Shown here one piece after another: positions 41,982-50,648 of a DNA stretch of 64,000 nt. This DNA is from Bacteriovoracaceae bacterium UBA4096. GTDB taxonomy: Bacteria; Bdellovibrionota; Bacteriovoracia; Bacteriovoracales; Bacteriovoracaceae. The DNA lies in NCBI GenBank assembly GCA_002381945.1, contig DFXY01000004.1:89628-153627 (forward strand). Reading direction: 5' to 3'. Position numbers and translations under genes: made by a program. Each line of letters begins with the position of its first letter. The first letter of the stretch is position 1. A model generated the notes under the pieces. The model saw only the letters and a program-made list of their open reading frames with translations. It ran no database searches and was not told the origin of the DNA.

Positions 41982-42974
41982 CTAAATACTTTTTGAAATA
42001 CCTTCTTGTATTAAGGTCGAAAAACTACTCGTCTTTTGAAATTCGGATTTAATAAGGTTCAACCGCTTAGCTGCCACCTCTCTTTCACCGGCAGGCATTC
42101 TACCCACTCTACCTTCAAGTGCTTCAATCATTTCTAGGCTCTTTTTAACAAGAGTAGTGGAAAATCTGCCTATAATCCGCGTTTCAACCATGGAAAGGAG
42201 AAGAATCTCTGTAGGGCCGCTCGGGGTGAGCCAATGAATGGGACTAAAATCAAAGATGCCTGCCCTCGTCTTTTCTGATTCGGCCAATAGTTCATGCATT
42301 CGTTTTAGTAGCAAAAAACCATTTTCCAATTTTTTATTTTTATCTTCGGCAATTTTACTCGCTGCGACTGCAGTAAGCAGAACAAGCTCTGTCGAATTAA
42401 GCTTGGAGCTATGTTTCAGTTTATAATCATCTAAGAATGGAGTTTCTCTCTTCACAACCTTCTTATAATTAATCAGATTGATCGCATCATGAGTGACATC
42501 GTTAATAAAATAGTGAGTTGGAATCGAAGTCCAATAAGAAATGCTAGGGCTTAGAAATTGCAGAGCAATCAGTGGAACGATGATGAACGATGCATACCGA
42601 TAACTATAAAATAATTTCGGCGGAGCTGATTCTTCCCAAGAATCTTTGAGACAAAGAAAAATCGTGAAAGCAATAAACATGGGAGGCACTAATCCCAAAA
42701 ACAATAAAAACACCATTGATACATTATGCCGAGGATAAATATCTTTAAAGCGCCCCCGATAATTAGTTAAATCAAAAAAGGTGCCAGCTACTAATATGTT
42801 AATCAAGATGAGAAATAAAAATGAATAAGAGGCCGGGGTTTCTAGTTTCAACACATAGATAAAAAAGGAGAATAAACCCACAATGAAGAACTGAGCTAGA
42901 AGTGAACGCCGCAAATGTTTTCTGAAAGTGAACTTACTAATTGGAAAGGGCTCTTTTTCTTTGAAGAATTTCAT
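41982..42974 (-). CDS. Polytopic membrane protein, unknown
   Basis: The 330-residue protein has about four to five helices in its first half (LLAQFFIVGLFSFFIYVL, FLFLILINILVAGTFF, MVFLLFLGLVPPMFIAFTIF, ASFIIVPLIALQFL) and a charged, helical second half from about residue 170. No family is recognised and it stands alone. Confidence 0.65.
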   Translation of the reverse strand: MKFFKEKEPFPISKFTFRKHLRRSLLAQFFIVGLFSFFIYVLKLETPASYSFLFLILINILVAGTFFDLTNYRGRFKDIYPRHNVSMVFLLFLGLVPPMFIAFTIFLCLKDSWEESAPPKLFYSYRYASFIIVPLIALQFLSPSISYWTSIPTHYFINDVTHDAINLINYKKVVKRETPFLDDYKLKHSSKLNSTELVLLTAVAASKIAEDKNKKLENGFLLLKRMHELLAESEKTRAGIFDFSPIHWLTPSGPTEILLLSMVETRIIGRFSTTLVKKSLEMIEALEGRVGRMPAGEREVAAKRLNLIKSEFQKTSSFSTLIQEGISKSI

Positions 42975-43075
42975 AAGAACCTTGTCGTCATTTTACCCGG
43001 CCATATTTACTTAAGAATTCTTCTTCATTCCCCCTGCGATCACATAATCTCAAGTACTTACTTTACTCCCAATCA

Positions 43076-43105
43076 TTGACTTCCCCACTTCCCCTTAGCT
43101 AAGCT
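43076..43105 (+). promoter_or_regulatory. Promoter of exported deformylase, leaderless start
   Basis: TTGACT (43076-43081), an 18-base spacer and TAAGCT (43100-43105), then seven bases to the ATG at 43113 without a ribosome site. Confidence 0.45.
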
Positions 43106-43112
43106 CAACTTC

Positions 43113-43697
43113 ATGAAAAACCTCATCCTTACCTTCTTTGTTCTCTCACTTAACGCTCAGATCAGTGCCCACACCATTAACTACTATCCCGGCGGTCCCC
43201 TTGAAATCATCAAGATCGGTCACCCAACACTGACCATGGTCGCCCAGGAAATACCTTTGGATGAGATCAAAACCCAGAACATTCAAAAACTCATTGCTGA
43301 TATGACCGAGACCATGAAGAAGGCCGGCGGCGTGGGCCTTGCGGCCCCTCAGGTCAACGTCAGCAAAAGACTTTTTGTGATGAAGCCAAACGCGCTAAAG
43401 AAAGCCGAGGCCGTGATCAATCCCGTAGTGGATTACCATGAAGAGGCCGGCACCAAGCTCTCGACTGAGGGCTGTCTTTCTATTCCAGGCAAGAGATTTA
43501 AGGTCAATCGCTACAATAAAATCAACGTGGCCTATTACAATCAGCGCGGCGAATACGTCACTGAACTTGCTGAAGGCTTTCGGGCCGTCGTCTTTCAGCA
43601 TGAGTATGATCATTTGAACGGGATTTTGATTGCTGACTTCTTTATGGAAGAGTTTTATAGTGCCGAGGGTGTGGAAGAAGATGTTCCAAGAATGTAA
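43113..43697 (+). CDS. Peptide deformylase with a signal peptide
   Basis: The 194-residue protein has all three deformylase motifs: GVGLAAPQ (73-80), EGCLSIPG with Cys121, and QHEYDHLNG with His163, Glu164 and His167. Deformylases normally work on the ribosome, but here the catalytic domain follows a clear signal peptide (MKNLILTFFVLSLNAQISA), and no internal ATG could replace it before the domain. It would thus be periplasmic or secreted, perhaps acting on formylated peptides from other bacteria. This is unlikely to be the housekeeping enzyme. Confidence 0.85.
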   Translation: MKNLILTFFVLSLNAQISAHTINYYPGGPLEIIKIGHPTLTMVAQEIPLDEIKTQNIQKLIADMTETMKKAGGVGLAAPQVNVSKRLFVMKPNALKKAEAVINPVVDYHEEAGTKLSTEGCLSIPGKRFKVNRYNKINVAYYNQRGEYVTELAEGFRAVVFQHEYDHLNGILIADFFMEEFYSAEGVEEDVPRM

Positions 43698-43708
43698 TCA
43701 AAGGAAAT

Positions 43709-44005
43709 ATGAGAAAAAATTTTAAACTAACCGATCCCAAAAAAGCTCCTGCCCGTCAGGTAGAATATGTAAAACACGAGATCAACAAATACCTTGCTCG
43801 CGAGAGAAGAAAAACTCCTCAAAAAGGAGCTGACTATTGGGATTTTGACTGCCAACTAGGGATCGATAAAGAAAGTGCTGAAATCATTCACGTCGCTGAA
43901 ATCAATAAAGGTATCGATAAAATTGTGGCCCAGGGTGCAGAGAATTTTTATATTGAGGTTCTTGCGAAGCCTGGTTACAGAGCTAAAAAGCCTGAGCAGA
44001 AATAA
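43709..44005 (+). CDS. DUF6172-like small protein
   Basis: The 98-residue, basic protein (MRKNFKLTDPKKAPARQVEYVKHEINKYLARER, then WDFDCQLG) resembles the DUF6172 family as I recall it. It is cytoplasmic and its function is unknown. It starts 11 bases after the deformylase gene and may share its transcript. Confidence 0.7.
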   Translation: MRKNFKLTDPKKAPARQVEYVKHEINKYLARERRKTPQKGADYWDFDCQLGIDKESAEIIHVAEINKGIDKIVAQGAENFYIEVLAKPGYRAKKPEQK

Positions 44006-44115
44006 AAAAAAGAGTCCTAAGATACTCGTGAATCAAATCAAGACTAATATATTCAATTTTCGGAGCTCTTTCTCTGTATTCAAACTTGGCCACACAGAAA
44101 TCGTAACGAAAAAGA

Positions 44116-44127
44116 TGATCTAGATCA
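44116..44127. promoter_or_regulatory. Perfect Crp/Fnr-like box upstream of TonB-receptor operon
   Basis: TGATCTAGATCA is a perfect 12-bp palindrome of the Fnr/Dnr class, about 87 bases before the receptor ATG. A one-mismatch relative lies upstream of korA. I saw no Fur-like box here. Confidence 0.45.
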
Positions 44128-44213
44128 CCAAATCAGCAATCATAAGAGATTTGTTTGAACCACCTAACAAATGTCATATGCGACTTCTACCAATTCCTAT
44201 AGAAGTACTCCCT

Positions 44214-46040
44214 ATGAAACTACTTCTTCTTCTACTCTTGGGGTTTTCCACCTCTACTCAAGCGAACAATGTTCAATTAGATACTATTGAGGTTCAGGAG
44301 AGCTCTGCTTTAGAATCAGAGTTTCTTAGTCCTGTCCCTATGAATGTTATCACTCAAGAAGAGATAAAAGAGCAAGGGGGAATGAGGCTTCAGGACGTGC
44401 TCTATTATGAGCAGGGTGTGAGTCTTATGAGAAGTGGAACCAAGCTCGCTCCTTCGATCAGAGGATTAAATCCTGAGCACACGCTTTTTCTGATAAATGG
44501 TCAGCGCTTGGCCAATGAGCCCACTAATCGATATGACCTTGAACGTCTTGATCTGACAAATATTGAACGAATAGAGATCATCAAGGGCCCTCTTAGTACA
44601 ATCTATGGCGCGGATGCATTAGGTGGTGTCATTAATCTTGTTACCAAGAGGATTCAGAAGGACAAGGTTTCGGTTAATTTGAGAAACAGTTCCTATGACT
44701 TTAAAAGTCCCAGAAATTCGGTGAGTGCTCAGGTTGATAAGAAGCTTGGGGCCTTTGGTCTTGGAGTTTTTGGAACTCATATGAATGAAGATCCTCTCTT
44801 CTATAATAAAAGAGAGACTATCGACGATAGTAAGGAAATCAACTCCTATGGACTTATTCTGGAATATAAGAAGGGCCCCTTGGAGTTTCGAGGCAGAAGA
44901 ACTTGGTCCGAGGATCATCACAAATCCCTTTACTATAATTTTTTAAACTCAAGCTATGTCTACGATGATGACCAGCATAAGCGTCAGCTGACTAGTGGAG
45001 AATTGATCTATGATGAGGGCTTCATCAAGCATGTGACATCCGCCACCTTTACTTCTTATAAAAAGAACGGGGACACTCATCTTCAAAACAATGACAATCT
45101 CCTCATGAGTAAGAGAGCACGAATCTATGTGACCGAAATAAAGCATCGGAGTGAATTTAGCTTAGAGGAACATCAGTTTACAGCAGGAGTGGGTCATAGA
45201 CGGGAGGATTTTTATGGTAATGCCTTCAATTACCAGAACCGGTCTCGCTACTTGCCTGAGTTTAATTCATTTTACGTACTGGACCAATGGGCAGCAACAG
45301 AGCGTCTTCTGATCGTCCCCTCTCTGCGATATGAGAATATCAATTACTTTGAAGATAAAATTCTGGGACAGTTAGGTGCAACTCTTTTTCTTGATGAGCG
45401 AATGGAGAAGAATATCAAATTCAACTTTGCTCAAGGTTATCGAGTCCCTACTCCGAAGGATCTCTACGTAGACGTTATGATTATGAAGGGTAATCCAAAT
45501 CTCGTTCCGGAAACCACTAATTCGTACAACTTGGATTTCAACTTTCTTAGCAGGGACACAAGTCTGCGTGCTGGAATCTTCTATACCGATATTAATAATC
45601 TCATTGAAGAGCATTTTGATGATGGTCTTGGAAAACATACCTTTAGAAATGTCTCCGGAGCGCGAGTTGCGGGTACCGAGGTGTATGCACGAAAGCGCTT
45701 TAGTCATCATGAAAACGGTATCGGTCATACCTATTTAGACGCACGATCAGAGGAAGACCGTTTAGCTAGCCGACCAAGGCATCAGTTCCTTATCAATACT
45801 ACCATCTTCTTTAGGGCCTTTAATTTTACCAATGATATCACTTGTAGAAGTGAAGAGCTTCTTTACGATGAGGATAATAAGCTAAGAGAAGAGTCTTATT
45901 GTAGTGTGGATGCAGGATTCATCTTTCAGAGACCCAAATATCAACTTCTACTCAAGGGTATGAACTTATTAAATGATTTCAAGCGTGGAGGCCCTCAGCG
46001 CCCAAGATCATTAACCGTTGCCCTCAATACACAATTTTAA
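44214..46040 (+). CDS. TonB-dependent outer-membrane receptor, probable haem/iron uptake
   Basis: From MKLLLLLLLGF (44214) the protein has 608 residues: signal peptide to QA, a TonB-box-like start (LDTIEVQES), plug domain (PMNVITQEEIKEQGG ... GPLSTIYGADALGGVINLVTK) and a beta barrel ending SLTVALNTQF with the terminal Phe of outer-membrane barrels. It is followed by a HmuY-like lipoprotein and a cytochrome, so haem or iron is the likely substrate. An ATG 12 codons upstream would disrupt the signal peptide. Confidence 0.9.
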   Translation: MKLLLLLLLGFSTSTQANNVQLDTIEVQESSALESEFLSPVPMNVITQEEIKEQGGMRLQDVLYYEQGVSLMRSGTKLAPSIRGLNPEHTLFLINGQRLANEPTNRYDLERLDLTNIERIEIIKGPLSTIYGADALGGVINLVTKRIQKDKVSVNLRNSSYDFKSPRNSVSAQVDKKLGAFGLGVFGTHMNEDPLFYNKRETIDDSKEINSYGLILEYKKGPLEFRGRRTWSEDHHKSLYYNFLNSSYVYDDDQHKRQLTSGELIYDEGFIKHVTSATFTSYKKNGDTHLQNNDNLLMSKRARIYVTEIKHRSEFSLEEHQFTAGVGHRREDFYGNAFNYQNRSRYLPEFNSFYVLDQWAATERLLIVPSLRYENINYFEDKILGQLGATLFLDERMEKNIKFNFAQGYRVPTPKDLYVDVMIMKGNPNLVPETTNSYNLDFNFLSRDTSLRAGIFYTDINNLIEEHFDDGLGKHTFRNVSGARVAGTEVYARKRFSHHENGIGHTYLDARSEEDRLASRPRHQFLINTTIFFRAFNFTNDITCRSEELLYDEDNKLREESYCSVDAGFIFQRPKYQLLLKGMNLLNDFKRGGPQRPRSLTVALNTQF

Positions 46041-46049
46041 GGAGGCATT

Positions 46050-46649
46050 ATGAAAATAATCAGCTTGATTCAAATTATTTTTCTCTCACTACTCACGCTT
46101 GGATGTGAGGCGGCCGTTATTGACCAGGAAGGAAAAAGTATTCGGGACGATAGCCCTGCCATTCAAAACATTGAAGCGGCCAAGAAGGCCATCACTGTTA
46201 AAGATCTCAATGTGAAGGGCGTAATTCCCTACATCGATATGGAGACAGGCAAAGTCACTTACAATAAAAATGAGCTCACTGGGCATGAGTTTTCAATCGA
46301 AGTAGACTTCAGTGTATTCCAGGTCTTCGTCAAACTCGGAGAAGATTATAGCAATGGGATGCAAGTAGGAGCTTTGAACTCAGGAATTAAAGACTTTCAT
46401 GCCGTAGAAGTGGCCCTCATTCATGGCTATCAGCAAGATTCAGAAAATAATGGTCTGGTCATAGGCAATAAGTTCTATGACGGAGGCAATGGATGGACCG
46501 GGTTTCACATGACTAATAATGTTTATCTCATCAAAACCCGCTCCGGTAAGTATGCCAAGTTGCAGTTTCTGAAGGCGAAGCAGGGAAATGTTGATCTTAA
46601 ATTCTACCTTCAGCAAGATGGCAGCACCAACCTTAAAACAGAAGAATAA
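46050..46649 (+). CDS. HmuY-like haem-binding lipoprotein
   Basis: The 199-residue protein has a lipobox (LTLGC, Cys19). The C-terminal part (GWTGFHMTNNVYLIKTRSGKYAKLQFLKAKQG) matches the HmuY pattern in which an R-T-x-G-K-Y-x-K strand precedes the end. HmuY proteins bind haem at the cell surface and pass it to a TonB receptor. It lies nine bases after the receptor gene. The match is by pattern only. Confidence 0.68.
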   Translation: MKIISLIQIIFLSLLTLGCEAAVIDQEGKSIRDDSPAIQNIEAAKKAITVKDLNVKGVIPYIDMETGKVTYNKNELTGHEFSIEVDFSVFQVFVKLGEDYSNGMQVGALNSGIKDFHAVEVALIHGYQQDSENNGLVIGNKFYDGGNGWTGFHMTNNVYLIKTRSGKYAKLQFLKAKQGNVDLKFYLQQDGSTNLKTEE

Positions 46650-46651
46650 AA

Positions 46652-47122
46652 ATGAACTCAGAAAAAAGATGGAAGACCATCGCAATCGTATCCCTCATCC
46701 TGTGCTTTATGAGCATTTCTACCTTCGCTTATTTCTTTTATTATGGGCGAGGCCATACTGTGGATCGCCGCCAATACATTGAAGTGACAAAAGAAGAGCG
46801 CCATATGATCCTGCGTGAAATGAGAGGGCTTTTAAAGGGAGTCCAGGGTATCATCAAGGCGGTCAGTGAGCAGAACTTTAAGGAAGTAGCCATTCAAGCA
46901 CGCAGTAATGGAATGGTTATGGCATCAGAAGCTAAGGAACACGCTGCCCTTGTGACCAAGCTTCCCCTGGCCTTTAAAAAAATGGGCTTCGGCACTCACC
47001 GCAGCTTTGATCACCTGGCGGACAGAGCAGAAAAAATGAGTGGAGATGAAATTCTTAAGGAAACGGCTACCATCATGAATAACTGTGTTGCTTGTCACGC
47101 GGGGTATAGGATAACGGAGTGA
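46652..47122 (+). CDS. Cytochrome c'-like membrane-anchored haem protein
   Basis: The 156-residue protein has one N-terminal helix (IAIVSLILCFMSISTFAYFFYYG) that anchors or exports it, then a four-helix-type domain and a C-terminal haem site CVACHAGYR, as in cytochrome c'. It follows the HmuY-like gene by two bases. Possible roles are haem reduction at the membrane, NO binding or electron transfer during iron release. Confidence 0.82.
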   Translation: MNSEKRWKTIAIVSLILCFMSISTFAYFFYYGRGHTVDRRQYIEVTKEERHMILREMRGLLKGVQGIIKAVSEQNFKEVAIQARSNGMVMASEAKEHAALVTKLPLAFKKMGFGTHRSFDHLADRAEKMSGDEILKETATIMNNCVACHAGYRITE

Positions 47123-47228
47123 TTTTGGAGGCAAAGTAAAAGAATTCCAAACGTAATAAGAACAGAATCAAAGTTTAAAAATAAATCGTTATTAAGATTT
47201 ATCTTTAGCATAAAAACTGCTCGGCCCC

Positions 47229-47234
47229 TATAAT
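47229..47234 (+). promoter_or_regulatory. -10 box of cstA, leaderless start
   Basis: A consensus TATAAT ends six bases before the ATG at 47241, so the predicted start site is the A of the ATG. The -35 region is weak (TTAGCA, 18-base spacer). No ribosome site is present. Confidence 0.55.
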
Positions 47235-47240
47235 TCAGCA

Positions 47241-48698
47241 ATGATTATATTCATTATTTGTATTTTAGTTCTTATCCTTGCCTATAAATTCTATGGCCCA
47301 TTTGTTGAAAAGCAGGCCGGCATTGATCCTAATGCTCAAACACCAGCTGTACGCTTTGAAGACGGTGTGGATTATGTGAAGGTCTCACCAATTAATGCCT
47401 TCTTGATTCAATTTCTAAATATCGCAGGAGTGGGGCCAATCTTTGGGCCTATCCTAGGTGCGCTTTATGGGCCAATCGCCTTACTCTGGATCATCCTGGG
47501 AAATATCATTGGTGGAGCTGTTCATGATTATTTCTCAGGTGTCATGAGTATTAAAGAAGATGGTAAAAGCCTACCTGAGATCGCAGGTCACTATTATAAT
47601 AAATATTTCAAAGGTGTAATGCTTCTATTTACGGCGGTATTATTATTCTTCGTGGGTGTGGTCTTTATCATGAGCCCGGCAGGACTGATGAGTAATCTAG
47701 AGGTATTCAAAGGCACATTCTTCTCAAGTAATGAGTTTTGGGTTCTAGTTATTCTTGGTTACTACTTACTGGCCACTCTACTTCCGATTGATAAGATTAT
47801 CACCAAGCTCTATCCTGCTTTCGGACTTTTAATGGTAGTTATGACCCTTTCCGTAATGGTCGCCTTATTTATTTCTGCACCAAGATTACCTGCCATTACA
47901 GATATCTTCGCCTACTTCGATCACTCAAATCATTTGGCGCTTGAGCTTTTAAATAGAGGACCTGATTCTCCTCCGGTTTGGCCTCTACTATTTGTGACAA
48001 TTACTTGTGGTGCCATTAGTGGTTTCCATTCTACTCAAGCTCCTATCATTGCCAGATGTCTTACAAATGAAAAATATGCTCGTCCTGTTTTTTACGGGGC
48101 AATGCTGTCCGAAGGTGTGGTCGCTGCAGTTTGGGCACTGGCCGGAATTGCTGCTTTCCCAGGCGGCTATGTTGAACTTAAAGCCCTGCTCGATCAAGGT
48201 GGTCCAGGACTTGTAGTCAATCAAATTTCGACAACGTATCTCGGTCCTATTGGAGGAATCATGGCCATCCTTGCAGTTGCCATTTTTCCTATCACTTCGG
48301 GAGATACGGCCTTCAGATCCCTTCGTTTAACAATTGTTGATGCTTTTAAAATTCCTCAAAGTATAAAGAATCGCCTTCTCGTATCAATTCCCATCTTGCT
48401 CATTGCTTACTTCATGACCAAGATCGATTTCTCACTCATCTGGCGCTATTTCGCGTTCTCTAATATGCTTCTATCTACGAGTGTGTTGTGGTTAGCAACG
48501 AAATACCTCTTCGACAGAAAAACATTTCACTGGATTGTGAGCTTGCCCGCCATCGCGGGAACTTCGGTCACTGTCTCGTATATAGCGACATCAGGAATTG
48601 GGCTAGGTCTTCCTCAGTCGGCAAATGATCCGATCGGGGTTGGTTGTGCGGTTGTTTGTTTGGTTTTATTGATTGTTTGGCATAGGAAGAAATACTGA
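47241..48698 (+). CDS. cstA: CstA-family pyruvate/peptide transporter
   Basis: The 485-residue inner-membrane protein has about 13-14 helices and CstA signatures: YGPFVEKQAGID, TPAVRFEDGVDYVKVSP, IAGVGPIFGPILGALYGP and GAVHDYFSGVMSIKEDGKSLPEIAG. It is the shorter form, lacking the C-terminal extension of E. coli CstA. CstA proteins import pyruvate and perhaps peptides. It appears monocistronic. Confidence 0.92.
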   Translation: MIIFIICILVLILAYKFYGPFVEKQAGIDPNAQTPAVRFEDGVDYVKVSPINAFLIQFLNIAGVGPIFGPILGALYGPIALLWIILGNIIGGAVHDYFSGVMSIKEDGKSLPEIAGHYYNKYFKGVMLLFTAVLLFFVGVVFIMSPAGLMSNLEVFKGTFFSSNEFWVLVILGYYLLATLLPIDKIITKLYPAFGLLMVVMTLSVMVALFISAPRLPAITDIFAYFDHSNHLALELLNRGPDSPPVWPLLFVTITCGAISGFHSTQAPIIARCLTNEKYARPVFYGAMLSEGVVAAVWALAGIAAFPGGYVELKALLDQGGPGLVVNQISTTYLGPIGGIMAILAVAIFPITSGDTAFRSLRLTIVDAFKIPQSIKNRLLVSIPILLIAYFMTKIDFSLIWRYFAFSNMLLSTSVLWLATKYLFDRKTFHWIVSLPAIAGTSVTVSYIATSGIGLGLPQSANDPIGVGCAVVCLVLLIVWHRKKY

Positions 48699-48758
48699 AT
48701 ATTTTTAGTACGGGGTCAGTTATCAACTCATAACCGCCTGAATCCTTGTTCCATCATC

Positions 48759-48815
48759 ACCTATAAAATAGGTATTGCCACCTATTTTATAGGTGACAGC
48801 ACCTACAATTCAGGT
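48759..48815. promoter_or_regulatory. Three tandem operators at exact 21-bp spacing
   Basis: ACCTATAAAATAGGT (48759-48773), ACCTATTTTATAGGT (48780-48794) and ACCTACAATTCAGGT (48801-48815) start exactly 21 bp apart, two helical turns, so bound dimers would line up on one DNA face. The first two are perfect except for the centre. They immediately precede the winged-helix gene and probably mediate its autoregulation. Confidence 0.8.
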
Positions 48816-48828
48816 CATAATAGAGGAC

Positions 48829-49188
48829 ATGATTGAAACAATATTTGGAAACGTTACAGCCGCTAAAGTCATGCTCTATCTCTTTCATAACGGAGAGGCC
48901 TACGCCTCAGGAATCTCCAAGGACATGGGAGTAACTCTTAGCCAGGTTCAAAAACAACTCGACCGTTTTGAAGAATCCGGAATTCTTGTCAGCAAGGTCA
49001 TGGGGAAAGTAAGGATCTATTCTTTCAATTCAAAACTTGGTGTGACGAAAAAATTAAAGGATCTTATTCAGGTTTTTTACGATGCTATTCCTCTTGAACA
49101 AAAAGAGGAAATGTTTGCTGAAAGAAGAAGACCACGTCGCAAAGGCAAGCCGGTCATCTCTAAAGTAGATAAAAGTGATGAAGATTAA
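48829..49188 (+). CDS. Winged-helix regulator of nucleotidyltransferase pair
   Basis: From MIETIFGN (48829, after GAGG) the protein has 119 residues: a winged helix (AKVMLYLFHNGEAYASGISKDMGVTLSQVQKQLDRFEESGILVSK) and a basic tail (RRRPRRKGKP). It lies directly after three operators and overlaps the nucleotidyltransferase gene by 11 bases. The arrangement resembles a toxin-antitoxin operon in which the DNA-binding partner represses the pair. Confidence 0.75.
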   Translation: MIETIFGNVTAAKVMLYLFHNGEAYASGISKDMGVTLSQVQKQLDRFEESGILVSKVMGKVRIYSFNSKLGVTKKLKDLIQVFYDAIPLEQKEEMFAERRRPRRKGKPVISKVDKSDED

Positions 49189-49717
49189 TTTCAAAACATG
49201 CACAGAAGAAGAACTCTGGAAGTATGTGGCCAGCCATTTGAAGTCACGAGGTATTGATACTGTCCTCGTCGGAGGTGCGGTCGTTTCAATTTATACTGAA
49301 GGCGCCTATGAGTCAGGTGATCTTGACTTCATCCTCACGAATTTTTTTGTCAAAAACTTACCTCAGACAATGAAAGAAATAGGTTTCGAAAGAAAAAACA
49401 GACACTATGTTCATCCTGAATGCTCCCACCTCTTTATTGAATTTCCTAAAGGTCCACTAGAGATCGGAGATGACTTTAATGTCATCCCCGAAGAGATAGA
49501 GGTTGAAGGTAAAAAAATCAAGATTCTCTCCTCGACTGATTGTGTGAAGGATCGACTGGCGACTTATATTCACTTTAAAAATCGAGTAGGCCTTGAACAG
49601 GCATTGATGGTTGCAAAAAAGCATCCCGTTAACCTTGCATCAATCAAAGACTGGTGTGATAAGGAAGGTCATGCCGCTGTATACGCTGAATTTAGTGCAC
49701 ACTTAAGGCCAGTCTGA
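49178..49717 (+). CDS. Nucleotidyltransferase-like protein, candidate toxin
   Basis: From MKINFKTCTE the protein has 179 residues and a pol-beta-type nucleotidyltransferase core: VLVGGAVVSIYTEGAYESGDLDFIL gives Gly32-Gly33 and Asp48/Asp50, with a possible third acid in LFIEFP. The later DCVKDRLATYIHFKNR segment is common in this superfamily. The start overlaps the winged-helix gene, implying coupling. It could be a type IV or novel toxin, or a tRNA/antibiotic-modifying enzyme; the AbiE pair at 52.7 kb is separate and only distantly similar. Confidence 0.75.
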   Translation: MKINFKTCTEEELWKYVASHLKSRGIDTVLVGGAVVSIYTEGAYESGDLDFILTNFFVKNLPQTMKEIGFERKNRHYVHPECSHLFIEFPKGPLEIGDDFNVIPEEIEVEGKKIKILSSTDCVKDRLATYIHFKNRVGLEQALMVAKKHPVNLASIKDWCDKEGHAAVYAEFSAHLRPV

Positions 49718-49913
49718 AGAGAAATGTTAAAGCTCTCCTCGTTTTAGATATTTTTATCAAAATCAGCCAAGCACACATACTCGAAATCCCATATCAAATA
49801 ATATGTTTTTAAGACTTAGATTATATAATGTGATTTCAAAATGGTGATCTAAAGAATTGTTGAGAACTTCGTGTAATAGACTGCCGCTGTTAACCAAGCT
49901 CAAAAAACTTGCT
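49718..49913. other. Intergenic region between convergent genes
   Basis: These 196 bases are AT-rich and hold no coding frame or clear terminator that I could see. Confidence 0.3.
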
Positions 49914-50237
49914 CTAATCCTCATCTTCATAAATTTTCGGAGTCATATCTAAACTTAGAAAAGTTACAATGCAATTAATCTTGTGACCATAGACAGCATA
50001 AAACTTAAAGCCTTTCCATTCTAACTTAACAACACTCCCATGACCTTTTTGCCACATGACGAGCTCAACATCTGGAGCATGAACTAAAGCAGTGATCTCT
50101 TCAAAATCAGCATCAGATAACCCATGATTGAATCTTCTTCTGAAAGATTTCTTTGCGTGTCTAATTTTCTCTTTAAGAATTTTCTCTGTAACCGTCTTAT
50201 CTAAAAAAACCACATCTTTAATAATCTTCTCTGACAT
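49914..50237 (-). CDS. Small soluble protein, unknown
   Basis: The 107-residue protein has a basic helical N-terminus (KEKIRHAKKSFRRRF), then alternating strands (VELVMWQKGHGSVVKLEWKGFKFYAVYGHKINCIVTFLSL). This alpha-then-beta order recalls small RNase toxins of the RelE/BECR type, but catalytic residues cannot be assigned and no antitoxin gene adjoins it. An orphan toxin is only a guess. Confidence 0.5.
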   Translation of the reverse strand: MSEKIIKDVVFLDKTVTEKILKEKIRHAKKSFRRRFNHGLSDADFEEITALVHAPDVELVMWQKGHGSVVKLEWKGFKFYAVYGHKINCIVTFLSLDMTPKIYEDED

Positions 50238-50648
50238 CGCTAAGCTCCAGTCGAAAACAGCAAAAAAAGTAAAAGCTAATTACGACTACAATTATACTAC
50301 GTGATTTCAAATAATTGTGATTTTGAAAAAGTGTTTGTCCCAAAATTTAATTCTTTTTTTTATTGCTGTATTAAGAGGCCAGGGTTTTGAGACATACGCT
50401 TTAATTGATGTTATTCAACTAAGAACTGGTGGAGGTGGTGACGTTGATTAATTACAAAAGCTTAGAAAGCATTTGTAGCCAAAATAGCCACGGCCAATAG
50501 ATTTCAATTCATCTTGTGAATTCCGCAAAACTTATTACCTCACAAGACCTACTCTGTTTTACCAGAACACTTAAACAGATAATAAGACTATTTTGAATTG
50601 TAGTCCATACAATCTAAGCATAAACCTAAAATATACAATTGAATCCCA
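50238..50648. other. 411-base gap with no supported gene
   Basis: The stretch is AT-rich. A short plus-strand frame (GQGFETYALIDVIQLRTGGG, then a stop near 50449) ends with a GGTGGAGGTGGT run that also occurs at the ends of the two long direct repeats near 55.5 and 57.3 kb. It may be debris of an element, but I see no start codon or ribosome site. Confidence 0.3.

Noticed and set aside
46588..46782. Frame overlapping the HmuY-like and cytochrome genes
   Set aside because: It lies across two well-supported genes in another frame and has no independent start signal.
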